From Strobilurus pachycystidiatus (Eukaryota > Basidiomycota > Agaricomycetes > Agaricales > Physalacriaceae): a DNA stretch of 64,000 nucleotides. The translations under genes were made by a program, and so were the position numbers. The stretch is from NCBI GenBank assembly GCA_019915135.1, contig JAHLMK010000017.1, positions 186,001 to 250,000 on the forward strand. Direction: 5' to 3'. The notes beneath the pieces are model-generated. The model saw nothing but the letters and a program-made list of their open reading frames with translations. It made no database searches and was not told the origin of the DNA. Below are positions 53,418-64,000 of the stretch, piece after piece (within the stretch, counting starts at the first letter, position 1; every line of letters begins with the position of its first letter).

Positions 53418-54735
53418 TCAGACAAAACCCATCGCGGATCTATTGTAGATAGCGCCAGCCTTTGGCTCCTCTTCCAAGCGCGTCACCGTCGGCGTGCTTG
53501 CCCGAAAGTCGCTCAGCTGGGTGGTTGTTCGAAAGTCGTCCAGCGTAGTGGTTGCCCCAAAGTGACCCAGCCGAGTGTTTGTCGTCTCACTCACCCCACG
53601 ACCACCACCATTGAAATTCATGGTCGACAACTTATCGATGTGTGTATCCTTGTTCCATGCACGACCTTCAGCGACCCGATATATGATCAAGTAGCCAGCA
53701 ATTTGCTGAAACGATGGCATGTCATTCAGAGCAGATGTACTTGAGTGGGGCCACATACATACCTGAGCAGATGACGCCACTCCCAGAAATATCTGGTTGA
53801 CAGGATGCCCGACCGCGTATGTGATGAGGAAAATCAGGGCGAAGATTGAGTACAGGGCAGCCGACTCGATGATCACTGTGGCGAGGGAAACGTAATGTGT
53901 AGCATGCTCGGCTGGAAGATGAGCTTGCAGCAGACGCCTCCGATACATGTATAGGCGGATCATGATGAGTAGAGTAAGAAAGATGTTTGCTCCCAGTGAG
54001 ATCGAGTAATATGATGTCCCATAGGCTAGCGGGAGAGCGCTATACATCGAAAGACCTGGTTGACTGGATTGCAGCGTCCAGAGAGTTCCCAGAGCTATAG
54101 AGTTAGTCAGTACATGGTCTCCCTCGAAGGATAGACCGACCAAAAGAGGCGAAGATTATGATGGCTGGGAACGCAGTAACAACATATGCCACTGTTCTTC
54201 CTGACGCGGTCCATATCACCCAGCAGCGCCATAACTGACAAATCGATTAGTATCGCAGTGACTAGTCGCGGTGACTGGTCGCGTCGACTAGCACAATCTG
54301 ACTCACCACCAGAAGGTCAGACAGGAACGTCAGCACGAAAAGTGTGGCGTAGAACATGACATTAACAGCGAGCTGCTGTGTGGCCAAAAAGTATTGCCAA
54401 GGTCCACCAGGGTAATTCCGGTTGTCGATGTACATGATCTGGACGGTGTTGGCTTGGACGCCGACGTAGATGGTTTCGATAACAAAGAGCAGGATGATAT
54501 ATGCGAGCAGAAAGAGAGAGAACCGGGTCTTGGCACGTTCTTTCCATAAGTAAAGGCCACAGGTCACAAACAGGACGGCCTGAATTCCTACCATGGGTTT
54601 TGCGGTTGGTGAGTACGCTTTGAGGACAGTTACGAAATGCTGACCGAATCCTAGCCCCGATATGCAGTCTCCAGCCAAGAAGTAGCGCTCGAGCAAAATA
54701 TCGTCGTAAGGCTCGTCGGGGCCGTAGTAAGGCAT
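53418..54735 (-). CDS. Agaricomycete-type seven-TM membrane protein
   Basis: The start at 54735 gives MPYYGPDEPYDDILLERYFL. Exon 1 (54735-54307) holds three TM segments (MVGIQAVLFVTCGLYLW, FSLFLLAYIILLFVIETIYV, LAVNVMFYATLFVLTFLSDL). Exon 2 opens at 54234 with LWRCWVIWTASGRTVAYVV, the Trp-Arg-Cys-Trp-Val motif typical of a large uncharacterised 7-TM family in agaricomycetes. Later exons add TM segments (SLGANIFLTLLIMIRLYMY, ESAALYSIFALIFLITYAVG) and a cytoplasmic tail with three DF-R-[AT]-[ST] type repeats (TLDDFRTTTQLSDFRAST). It is presumed to be at the plasma membrane; ligand and signalling are unknown. Confidence 0.78.
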
Positions 54736-55451
54736 GATGGGACTGTGTAGCTTGTACCCACAGCATTCTATGTGGTCTTATACTTCTGCCACATACACAC
54801 TATATTGATCAGTTAGCAACGCTTCATTGCCATGACATGACAGGCTATCTCGGTGTCCACTGGTATTGAGTAGAGACTGCTAGCGCGTTCTTCCATTAGA
54901 ACAAACACAGTCCTTAATGACAGTGTCCCTTGGAAGATGTACGGAATATGTGCCATGGACCGCATTGCAGCCTCCGCACCCAACTACACCCGGCCCACAT
55001 TTCATTCGTTTATCGAGGATACGTGATCACCCACCGACTTCTTTCATAACTCTGCGTTGAGCATTCGAAATGTATCGCGGGTGGAGGTGAAGAACAGGCG
55101 ACAGCATTCGGATGGATCCACTCACAGACTTCGCTCATGGAACAGGATGAAAATTGGGTATCATGGGAACTCGAAAGAGTCGAGGTACGTGATCCATGTC
55201 AACCTCGGTTGGGTAGTGATCGCTGATGAGGCCTTGAGGCGCCGATCGTCCTATCACAATCGTTCTAGCGTCGGAGGCCTACAGACCGGTACCGTTGCAG
55301 GGATTCGAAACCTAACATGCCCCACATTCTCTGCGTTAGCATGATTTGGTTAGCGGTTTGCAGTTGTTCCCCTGAGATTCCTATCTAAATACATAGCAGT
55401 ACATTGTTGAAAGATACATGAAGCATTACATACATAAAACCAGAGCAGCAA
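54736..55451. other. Intergenic, no supported gene
   Basis: Contains the promoter of the 7-TM gene and the 3' flank of the coiled-coil gene. A tcgaaacc/ggtttcga box near 55307 resembles a tRNA B box, but no partner A box or cloverleaf was found. Confidence 0.5.
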
Positions 55452-57552
55452 TTACCGTCCAGTGGCATCTCTCCATAACGGAGTCAAAGCCTGCGCTACA
55501 GTGTTCGCGGCTATAAAGAGGTCGGTCAGATAGTGAGACCAGAATGGAGCTCAGAGCCACTCACCGACTTCCATACACGCTCTCTCTTCATCGTCAAGGA
55601 CACTCTTGAGCACGTTTCTTGACCTCCATCGGTCGGGGTGGAAGCGCCTCTGGCTTCGCTCCACGAAGATCTTGTAGTCCGGAGCCCTCATAAAAGGCTT
55701 CACCACCGAGAAGAACTGCTCGACTGAGTTCCAATCGATATCCTCCACAGACAACCCGACAGGCGACTTGAGCACCGGCCACGGAATGATATCAAATGTC
55801 AACGGATCGTCGATTGTGAACTTGGTGGAGTCGAAGATTTCGCTGAGCTCCTTGTACCTCGCCAGCGCATGCTGTGCGCTCCAGTTGGCGGTGTACCAGC
55901 GGTCCTCGCGCTGCCGTCTAGCGCGCGCCCTCCGGGAGGCAGCTTCGCGCTCCTGGCGAGCTTCTTCCTCCCGGGCAGCAGCCTCCATTTCCTCCCGGCG
56001 GGCATGGGCCAACCGCTCCTCTGCCTCTCGACGGAGCCGCGCCTTCTGTCTTTCCTCTGCCACTGCTCGGCGTGCCGCCTCCTCTGCCATCTCCCGAGTT
56101 TCCCTGGCCTTGGCGGCCTCTTCCCACAAAGGCTTATCGGCCTCCAACTCCGCCAATTTGCGACGTGATTCAGCTATAGAGGCTTCTCGTGAGAAAGCTT
56201 CGTTGTGTCCATCCATTCCTGCTTGATCGTGCTGTTCGTCGACGTCTTCATCCTCTGTTTCGGATTCTTCGTTGATGGTTTGAGGAGGCTCTCGGCCATC
56301 TGTAAAGGTAGGTTATAGGTTTGGTTGACGTTTGCCAAAAAAGATGACCTTACATGTTTGTGCTCGTGGCGGCAAGGTACTTGGGCCTGCTTCTTCTGGG
56401 ATTGAAGAGTAGACGTCGCGCAGGAACTCGCTCTCGCGAGCTCTCCGTCGGCTCTGCATCTCCTCTTCCTGCCTCCGTTTCTTCTGGCGCTCCCAGGAGG
56501 CTCGTTTAGCTTCCAAGTTCTTGCGTACTTGGAAGGGGGATACGGTGCGATTGCGCTTCGTGTTGCCGGCTGCCTCATAATTTACAGCGCGACGACCTTC
56601 CTCGGCCACACTTTCTGTGTAGTGCAGGTCCGGGGGTGTACGTAGACATCCATTGACATTCGATACTGTGGATCGACACATGAGTATATGTCGCTGTCAA
56701 TGACCGAGAGACTTACAATTTCTTTTGTGGTCCATTGGGGGCGATGGTGCGCGGGGTACGTGTTCTGAGAAGTCAAATATCGGATTGTTCAGTCTTGTGG
56801 TACGGCGAGTCAATTTGGCGCGGCGCGTTTCGCGGTTCTGTTTCAGTATGTCCTCCCGCACCTTCTGGGTACGGGTGGAAGGGGCCGCAGATTTAGATCT
56901 CGGTTTCGGGGGCGGATCATCGATAATCATATCTTCAACCTCGTCTTCTTCATCTGATGAGGCAAACAAGGCCTCATTCAGGGACGAAGGCTGTTGAGCT
57001 GACGGGGCTTGCTCTGGCGGCGTTGGGGGATTCAAGGGCCGTTTGCGAGTAGAATGTGGGGTCGGAGGGGCAGTAGGGACTGCTAGAGTGATACTCGTGA
57101 GCTGGGGTGCAGCGCAGACGCGACACTCGTAATATGGATCGAGTTTGTAGATGTCCCACTGGTCTTGCGAAAGTAGGACTAGCTCCTAGAGACTGTGTTA
57201 GACAAGAGACTAGGCCAGTGTGCAATTCGCAGCTTACCCCACAAAGATTGATGCACCGCGGCCATGCACCCTCGTCGGCGACACCTTCGTCTCTGCGAGC
57301 CTTGGGCACGAAGCGCCAGAACGATTCGCCCTGGGGAGTCGTCTCGATTACGACGCGTTTTGCGGTATTGAGTTGCTCATGTAACGACAGTTTGCGGAGA
57401 TCTGGTAGATCACTGCGTGAGGATGCCGTTCTCGAGTCGAACGAAGCGAAGGAGAGCAGGGATGTCGAAAAGTGCAGCAGTCGTCCGGGCTGGCTGGGGT
57501 CGAGGACGCCCGGCTGCGAGCCCATCACGGAGCGAGGAGCGCTGCCAGACAT
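55452..57552 (-). CDS. Coiled-coil protein with C-terminal HPDRW (J-like) domain
   Basis: A multi-exon gene from ATG 57552 (MSGSAPRSVMGSQPG) to TAA at 55452. The N-terminal part includes LSLHEQLNTAKRVVIETTPQ, QDQWDIYKLDPYYECRVC, an acidic patch (SSDEEDEVEDMIIDD), and basic Arg/Lys-rich segments. The last large exon (about 56216-55560) is a long Arg/Glu/Ala coiled coil followed by FDIIPWPVLKSPVGLSVEDI, then WNSVEQFF, then SQRRFHPDRWRSR, and after one more intron NTVAQALTPLWRD. The FHPDRW end with IPWP upstream is like the C-terminal region of NFKBIL1-like proteins and of a common agaricomycete family. It is probably nuclear. Function is not established; exon joins in the middle are approximate. 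Confidence 0.7.
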
Positions 57553-57932
57553 GGTCGGCGGTGAGGGCTTGACGGTAGAATGGATCCAGATGGTGGTCGT
57601 CCGTGTTCTTGTCCTGAGATGGTTATGGACGCGCGCAAGGGTTGTTCTTCAACGCCGTGACCCGTCAACAACACGTGCAGCCGAAGCCTTCTGCGGAAAA
57701 GGCCGTCCTCGGTCGACAATGGATATCCAGATATGTGCAACAATGGACTGGCCACTTTAGGCCAACAAAGAAAAGAGTAGAGAACGAGCAAATGAACGCA
57801 ATGGAAGACTTGACTTGCTGGAGCCAAGAGGGTCATTATCTCAAAATAGGATTGCCAATCCGGCATCGGCAATACCCGCACGCGGGCCAGAGCCTTTCTC
57901 AAGTTCCAATTTGAACTCAGGTTGAGACGACC
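57553..57932. promoter_or_regulatory. Divergent promoter region
   Basis: 380 bases between the start codons of the coiled-coil gene (left) and the F-box gene (right). No TATA box or repeat is obvious. Confidence 0.45.
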
Positions 57933-59616
57933 ATGGATTCGCCAACGTACCCTGTAAGTTCTCTAATGTGAGGTGTACTGTGGCTCAACTGCTTTGTAGA
58001 ACGATACAATCATTACTTGCATGGACTGCAACCGCGAAATACCCACCTCAGCTGACTTGCTTCCTGGATCTACTGCGATGGGTCGAATAAGAGACGGTCA
58101 GGCTGCACTACCCTCGGAACGAGAGACCATTCGCTCCGCCATTCCGAAAGCCGAAGAGGACAGACTTCGCTCTGAATCGGAAATTGAACGCGTCTCTGCC
58201 GTTCTTGCAAAGCTCCATGCTCACAAAGAGGCCATTGACAACTGCATAGTCCTCAACAAAGCGTACATTCACCCAGTGAGGGATTTGCCCGCAGAAATTG
58301 TGGCATTGATTTTCAGGGAGCTCTGTTGCATCACCGAGGAGCCTACGCTGTCGGACATGGACACACTCACCGACGGTATCTCACGAGACGCGCAACATGC
58401 CTCCCAGGTCTGCCGATTCTGGCGTCGTGTTGCGCTGTCACTGCCAGAGCTATGGTGTTCCATCACCATCAACATGGAATATCTCAATGAGAGTCTATGC
58501 CACGTCGTTGACCTTTACCTGGCTCGGTCAGGACATTTTGACCTGTTCGTCACCCTTTCCCGTGATCCTCTGCTCCGACGGTATCTTCGCCCTCAATACG
58601 ACGCTGGCACCCACGTCCAGGCATCCTTGTCTCAGCACTCCTCTCGTGTTCGCATGCTTGCGATATTCGGTGCTGATCCTTTCTTCGCCGATATGATCCC
58701 ATATCCCTCCTTCACACATCTTGACAGCCTTAAATTCCATCATCCTCTTCCCGTTGTTGTGGATGGCTTTGCATGGCTCGAAAATGTCAACATTGAACAA
58801 CTAGACATCGCTTACCTAGGAACTGGCATCGGAGAAGATATGTTCTTGCAGGGACTGTCCGACCAATGCCTTGACGAAGAAATCAGCGACGTAACGTTGA
58901 GAGAGAGAAATCCCAAGGAGGCCATCGAAACCATGTCGTGGTTTTCGAACGTGGTCAAGGCGTCTGTCGAAATCGAGGATGGGCACATCGACTCGCTTTT
59001 TCCAGCTATTCTTTCCATCACAGAACACATCACTTGTCTCGAGCTCGAAGACTTGGAAATCTTTATCGACTCCTATGATTCTAAACTCGAATACCCGGTT
59101 GCACAGTTTTTGCAACTCCTCACCACGCCTGCCCTGACCACTCTGAGCATATGCTCCGGGAATGGGCCGAAATGGAACAACGACCGTTTTGTCGACTTCC
59201 TGCACCGCTCGAATGTGACAGACACACTAACACGATTGGATCTCTGGGGTGTTGCGATGAAGGAGGAAGAGTTGTTGAACGTTTTGGTCCTCCTCCCCTC
59301 CCTCCAATCCCTTTCTCTTGATGAGTGGTACGACTGCGATCCTTTACTTACGACAGATGTTTTATCAAAGGTGGCAGAACTGCCGAGGCTGACGCATTTG
59401 ACTCTTGGCTTCGACCATGGGCCTGTGGCAGAAGCTGGGGTGGATGCGATTCAAAGGATTGCGGCGAGACAAGCCAATGGTTCATCGGTCGCTATGAAAA
59501 AATTGTGGATTACAGTCTACCATTCAGGAAACGTGGACAAAAATGTACTACTTGGAGCCTTAAGGCAGCTTGAATCGGAGGTTGTCACCTTGAAAAGTCT
59601 CTGTCGGGACGAATAA
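57933..59616 (+). CDS. F-box domain protein
   Basis: A 21 nt first exon (57933-57953, MDSPTYP) is spliced over a 46 bp intron to 58000-59616 with the frame kept. The product is about 545 aa. A helical segment (ESEIERVSAVLAKLHAHKEA) leads into the F-box, HPVRDLPAEIVALIFRELC, then ASQVCRFWRRVALSLPELWC, the usual Cys-x-x-W-R pattern of agaricomycete F-box proteins. The C-terminal 350 residues have LRR-like hydrophobic periodicity (LTRLDLWGVAMKEEELLNVL, PSLQSLSLDEWYDCDPLL). The predicted role is as a substrate receptor of an SCF ubiquitin ligase. It is unrelated in detail to the broken F-box gene at 17925/52281 and intact. Confidence 0.85.
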
Positions 59617-62600
59617 AAAGAAATGTAGTCCTGACGCTGTGTACAACCCTATCTACTTTCCTCTTGCAAGTATGAATACACGTTGAACTTGGAGACCTCC
59701 TTGGGCTCACTGTCGAGCACCGAACTTCGATACTCAGACTCCGACTCTAGACGCCTAGAAGTCCAAGATTTCGACGATGGTCTTGCACCGTGAGCGAAAT
59801 CTGCCACAACAATTGCTGCCGATCGGCATTGTCAATCGGCAGCCGCCGGGCTGATTAAGCACCTAAGCGGAATCTGCCACATCTTTCTTTCGTTGCGAAC
59901 CTGCGAACTTGTCCCGGGCTCCTACGCTTCCAAGTGATTACGTCGCATTGTCCTGAACATCCTGGCCCTGGGGTACAATTCAGAGATGGATGAAAATATG
60001 CCTCTCATTTTTTTGACTACATACATCTCATCAAGATGAGCTCACAACGTGTTGACGCCTGTCAGGAAGCTCATGATTCAACTCGCGCTTGTCTCCCGAA
60101 CTTTGTTCAAGTTGCAGCTGTCATTTACTTGGACTAATATCTTCCTTCAGTTTGGTATGGTCACTTTCACTCCCATATCGCTGCAGACTTCCTGCATTGG
60201 GATAGATGATTCTCGCTGCTCCGTTCTGTGAGTCAGTCCTATAATCTATTACTGCTATGGACTGTTTTTCATCGCTAGACGGCCGCCGATTCGTATGGCT
60301 GGTCGGGAACCCACTGCTTTGCATTAAGTGCATTGGAGTACGAACCTCAAAATCGGCTATTTCTATGCTAATCTGGCGTTTTGTTCGAGCTTTGGGGGCT
60401 CCGGGGGTATGTCAGTTGGCGCAGCCGTCATCTGAGACGTCTGCAAATTCACGGAACGTGAGACTGCCATGGGCATTTTCTGTGGTTATGAGTCAACCGC
60501 CACTCTGTTTTCTCTGATAGATTGACTTTTCCGCGTTACCAGGCCAGGCTTCATCACCAGGAACAGCGCTGACACCTGTGGGCCGTGGCAGGAGGTGTGG
60601 ACCACACAGTTCAATATCGCCCCCTCATCAGTGATGCATAACATGTCCGATGTCGTTCCCAGGCTGGGAGCTCATTACGCGTCCTGGCGCTGGACGCAGG
60701 CCGAATTAGCCTCATGGGGACTGAGTCATATCTTTTTCTGTCCCAAGAACCAGTCACGCCAATTAGAGGCATACAATATGCGAGCTACGATGCGAGCAGA
60801 AGGGATATAGCAGACTTCGTTTCAGTCTGTGGGCTCGCTTATGCCGGTGGCGTATACAATTGTGCGCCCAACGACTCACTCTTCGTTCCTGGGCTTTCAG
60901 TTTTCCCCTGCTTTTCCAAGGCAACAAATACACTACGACGACCGGGTCTCTCATTGGTGCCTGCTTTCTTCCATGCGGGGTTGGTAGTAACATCGGTATG
61001 CATCTCAAGCTTCTCAGGCGGCTCTACAATCCCGTACACACGCAAACAAAACAGTCAGAATCCCATTCGAAGGCTACCTGTCCGACCGCGCCTTACGGAG
61101 TTTGACAAGGAATTTAGTGACGACGTACAACCAGATAACTCCTGCACAATCCCTTCTCTGTGCACAATCCCTTCTCTGGCCCGGTGACAAAATACATACC
61201 AGGCAGGAACATCGGGCCTCACTTGGAATCTTTGCTGCTGCTTCTCGAACGGAACAAGATTGGTGTTGATCTTGCTCCAACGCCGGCAACACATAAGTAT
61301 GCCGTATGTAGTCCACGGAAAGAGTGCCGAGCTGATGGCTGCCAGTCTGCCACAACGTGGGTGCAGCTCTCTACACAGACGAATATTGCCCGTTTTTCGC
61401 GCAGTGACAGTGGTCTTAGGTCTACGCGATAATGGGTATATTGCTGCGTATCAAGCATTTAGGACCATTAGCCACTGACCCTGACAATTCGTTACAGAAG
61501 CATTTTGGGACCATCATGGCCATCATGGTTTACCGACAATTCGTCACGGCCATCGAATGAAAGAGTGGAAAGATGTTGGGTACACGCCAAGGGGAGAACA
61601 GCAAACGCGACTAGTTCTTATCATTACTATATGTGTAGCTTTTCATGTGAATATCTTTGTAGACTTCGCTTCCTCAAAGGCGCGATGCTATTTTCCTCTG
61701 CACTGGGGCCTGGTTGAACTTGCAGTCCAGCCTGAATATTATTATATGATCGTACACGTGGGAGCACGTGTGTCGCTTCCGTTCTGAGCGATGTTTGGCG
61801 ATGCTTATCATTGACTCTTTCGCGCCACTCTCGCGTTCATCGCCGTTCAGGTTCTGGGTGTTTCCTGCCCCAAAAGTTCTCAGTGACGGAACCCTCTTGG
61901 CTTACGACCCCACTTGGCGGTCTAGACAGAAGTCTATTCCCAGCGCGGTCTCAACTCATCTTAGCTTTCCGAATCCATGGTCTGTGGTCCCCGTTCCTCT
62001 CTCACTCGGCTCTGATGACTGTGGACCTGCGGCCTTCTTGGATGACGCGTCAATACACGGCTACCAACTCTCCCACCGATGCTGCTGTGACCGAAGTCCA
62101 AGGAACGACCAGGTCATTCACTTGTGTGCGACATTCGCGAGAGCCCCGTTGGCTGGAACCGTGCGGCATAACCTCGGAGACCGCAAGGTTCTGTGCTTTT
62201 AGCTTTCCGCTGAATGTACAGTAGCACACCGTTCACGCACATTTGTCTGGAGAAAGATCCTCTCACCAAAATGCAGACGCTCAATTTGACATCATTGCAC
62301 GACGGCTTTTTCTCGCCGTCCACTACGGCTGAGAGCCGAGCGCTAAGCATCACTGTCATCGGCCTGTTTCATCGCAAGTTTTTGCAGGTACTCAGCTAGG
62401 CGAAGCCCAAAGTGCCCGATGCCATTGGCTCCCAAAGAAGTTGGTTCCTATCTCTCAATAAGCGTACATATTTCTGCTTACGGCCGTCATTTGTCTTACT
62501 GATTGGTCGGCTTGGGTCGGGCTATCTACCGAAAACTCATCCACGTAAGGATCTCGCGCGCATTCTCGATATTCGAAAGCCCTCTGTGCTGCCTCGAGAC

Positions 62601-63024
62601 GACATAGTCCCGTTGCCAGTGCTTGTTCTCATTGGCACCGAGATATGGAAGCTCCTGAAGGCAACCTACCTATGCCTGTCGATGCCGAATTCATACCTGT
62701 TGTGCAGGATTATGATCCTTGAACTTGAAACAGCCGCGGCCGCTTTGCCCTTGCAAGTATACGACATGATTCATACGCGTTCCTTCTTCAATTCTCTTCA
62801 ACTCAATACTGGACGTACTCAACAACTGGTACCTCGCCGATGTTCTCTCGGTATGTGTCAGGTACTACCTGCAACTCATCTTACCGCATCTCGATGGCAG
62901 GTTACATAAAGCCTCGACAGAGCGTGTAGCCTTTGTATGGAATCGGCGGCTGGGCGTTTCATGGTTCTCTATAAAATGGGTACAGTTCATTCTGAACTAC
63001 CAGCTTCCTCGAGTCTCCCCAGCC
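59617..63024. other. 3.4 kb without a supportable gene
   Basis: Many short ORFs on both strands, none with a family motif or consistent exon chain. A short frame from ATG 60036 (MSSQRVDACQEAH...NFVQVAAVIYLD) followed by a good branch point and acceptor (ctaatatcttccttcag) recalls the start of DUF6533-type membrane proteins, but nothing downstream supports it, so it may be a decayed gene. A 17 bp unit (tgcacaatcccttctct) is tandemly duplicated near 61143-61177. Confidence 0.4.
62970..62976 (+). promoter_or_regulatory. TATA box of the DyP peroxidase gene
   Basis: TATAAAA lies 55 bases before the ATG at 63025, a suitable distance for a short leader. Confidence 0.6.
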
Positions 63025-64000
63025 ATGAGAGTTCATCAGTCCCTTTCCATCGCTCTCCTCCTCGCATGTGCTACCGCAGTTTCTGGTCGCCCAAATAGCC
63101 GCTCTGTACAGAATGGGCGCAGAAAGGTTCGCACCACGTCGCTGTTAATCAGTATGTTTAGAGAGCGTGGTAATGGTGTTGCACTGACACTATTGTGAAG
63201 ATCCCGACCCACTGCCTGACCTTCCGACTGTCAAACAAGCGGAAACAGCTGCCGCTGCCGCAGATCTCAATCTTGACGACGTTCAAGGCGATATCCTGTG
63301 AGATCCTTTGTGTCATTGAAGCACTTTCGCTGAGTATTCTCCCTCACAGAGTCGGCATGGCGAAGAAGACAGAACTTTTCTTCTTCTTCGAAATTACAAA
63401 CGCGACAACTTTCAAGTCCGTACTTGCCTCCGACATCCACCCTTTGATCACCTCGACAACTCAGCTCTTGAGTGTATCTACTCAGCCGATCACGGCTGTC
63501 AACATTGCTTTTTCCCAGTCTGGTTTAACTACACTTGGCATCACAGACAATTTGGGTGACTCGGGATTTGCAAACGGACAAGCCGCCGATGCTACGGCAA
63601 TGGGTGATCCTGGTACTGGAAACTGGGTGCCCGGTTTCGTTGGGACTTCTGTTCACGGCGTCTTGCTTCTCGCTTCCGACACCATTGACAACGTCAATGA
63701 CATGTTGGAAGAAATCCAGAATAGCTTGGGTGATTCTATCACGGAAATCCACCGCCTCCAAGGACAAGCCCGTCCAGGTGCAGAGCAAGGTCATGAGCGT
63801 AAGTTTCCTCGAACCCGTGTTCAATCGAGGTCATTCAACTTGACCTAGATTTCGGATTTATGGACGGTATCAGTCAACCGGCCGTTACGGGCTTCACACC
63901 AGCTCCTCATCCTGGTCAGATCTCACTTCCTGCAGGAGAATTTCTTCTGGGTGAAGACGGAGACTCCGTGACGCGACCTCCTTGGGCGAAAGATGGCTCA
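63025..64000 (+). CDS. Secreted DyP-type (dye-decolourising) peroxidase, partial
   Basis: Exons 63025-63151, 63201-63297, 63350-63798 and 63849 onward, the last cut by the window end. A signal peptide (MRVHQSLSIALLLACATAVSG) is followed by a propeptide-like segment. The mature part opens LNLDDVQGDILVGMAKKTEL, as in fungal DyPs. Exon 4 opens HFGFMDGISQPAVTGF, holding the GxxDG motif with the catalytic Asp. The haem-binding His and the distal Arg lie beyond the window. DyPs are extracellular haem peroxidases that oxidise dyes and phenolic or lignin-related compounds. Frame is consistent across all three introns. Confidence 0.92.

Noticed and set aside
55300..55320. tRNA-like string ggtttcgaatcc on the minus strand
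   Set aside because: No A box or acceptor stem could be paired.
60595..62909. Several 70-165 codon ORFs that might be exons of one gene
   Set aside because: No shared family motif and no consistent splice chain on either strand.

Overview
The window reads as nuclear DNA of an agaricomycete (mushroom-forming basidiomycete). Genes are dense and carry many 45-60 bp GT-AG introns. The gene content is typical of the group: a small secreted glycopeptide-type protein, a membrane-anchored GH5 exo-beta-1,3-glucanase, a secreted DyP-type peroxidase, F-box proteins and a 7-TM protein of the fungal type. No prokaryotic or organellar features are seen. Exon boundaries given here were worked out by hand from reading frame, splice consensus and family motifs.

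Left host block (1-18804). In order: glycopeptide-like secreted protein (-, cut by the window edge), SMP-domain (LEA-like) protein (+), YtcJ-type amidohydrolase (-), PIG-P subunit of the GPI-GlcNAc transferase (-), exo-beta-1,3-glucanase (+), a small Lys-rich protein (-) back to back with CPSF73/Ysh1 (+), a four-TM protein (-), an ataxin-3-like Josephin deubiquitinase with three UIMs (-), and the 3' part of an F-box gene (-).

Centre (18805-51901). About 33 kb is a nest of four LTR retrotransposons inside that F-box gene. Element A (Ty3/gypsy chromovirus, 321 bp LTRs, TSD atcat) broke the F-box gene. Element B (complete chromovirus, 309 bp LTRs, TSD gtcag) sits in A's 5' leader. Element C (non-autonomous, 1552 bp LTRs, TSD gaacg) sits in A's pol between integrase and chromodomain. 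Element D (non-autonomous, 850 bp LTRs, TSD gtacc) sits inside C. Every TSD is a perfect 5 bp. The LTR pairs of A, B and D look identical by eye, and C shows one difference. Removing the layers restores a 383-codon F-box reading frame and a continuous A gag-pol frame. A and B each carry a third long ORF of about 1,050 codons in the position of env that I cannot assign. A also carries a dispersed 16-nt motif in at least 14 copies. C and D look self-primed, in the manner of Tf1.

Right host block (51902-64000). In order: 5' part of the broken F-box gene (-), a 688 bp MITE with 28 bp perfect TIRs, a 7-TM protein (-), a coiled-coil protein with a HPDRW J-like C-terminus (-), an intact F-box protein (+), about 3.4 kb without a supportable gene, and the start of a secreted DyP peroxidase (+) cut by the window edge.

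The best candidates for something undescribed are the third ORF shared by two different chromoviruses, the 16-nt motif dispersed through element A, and the self-priming design of the C/D non-autonomous pair.
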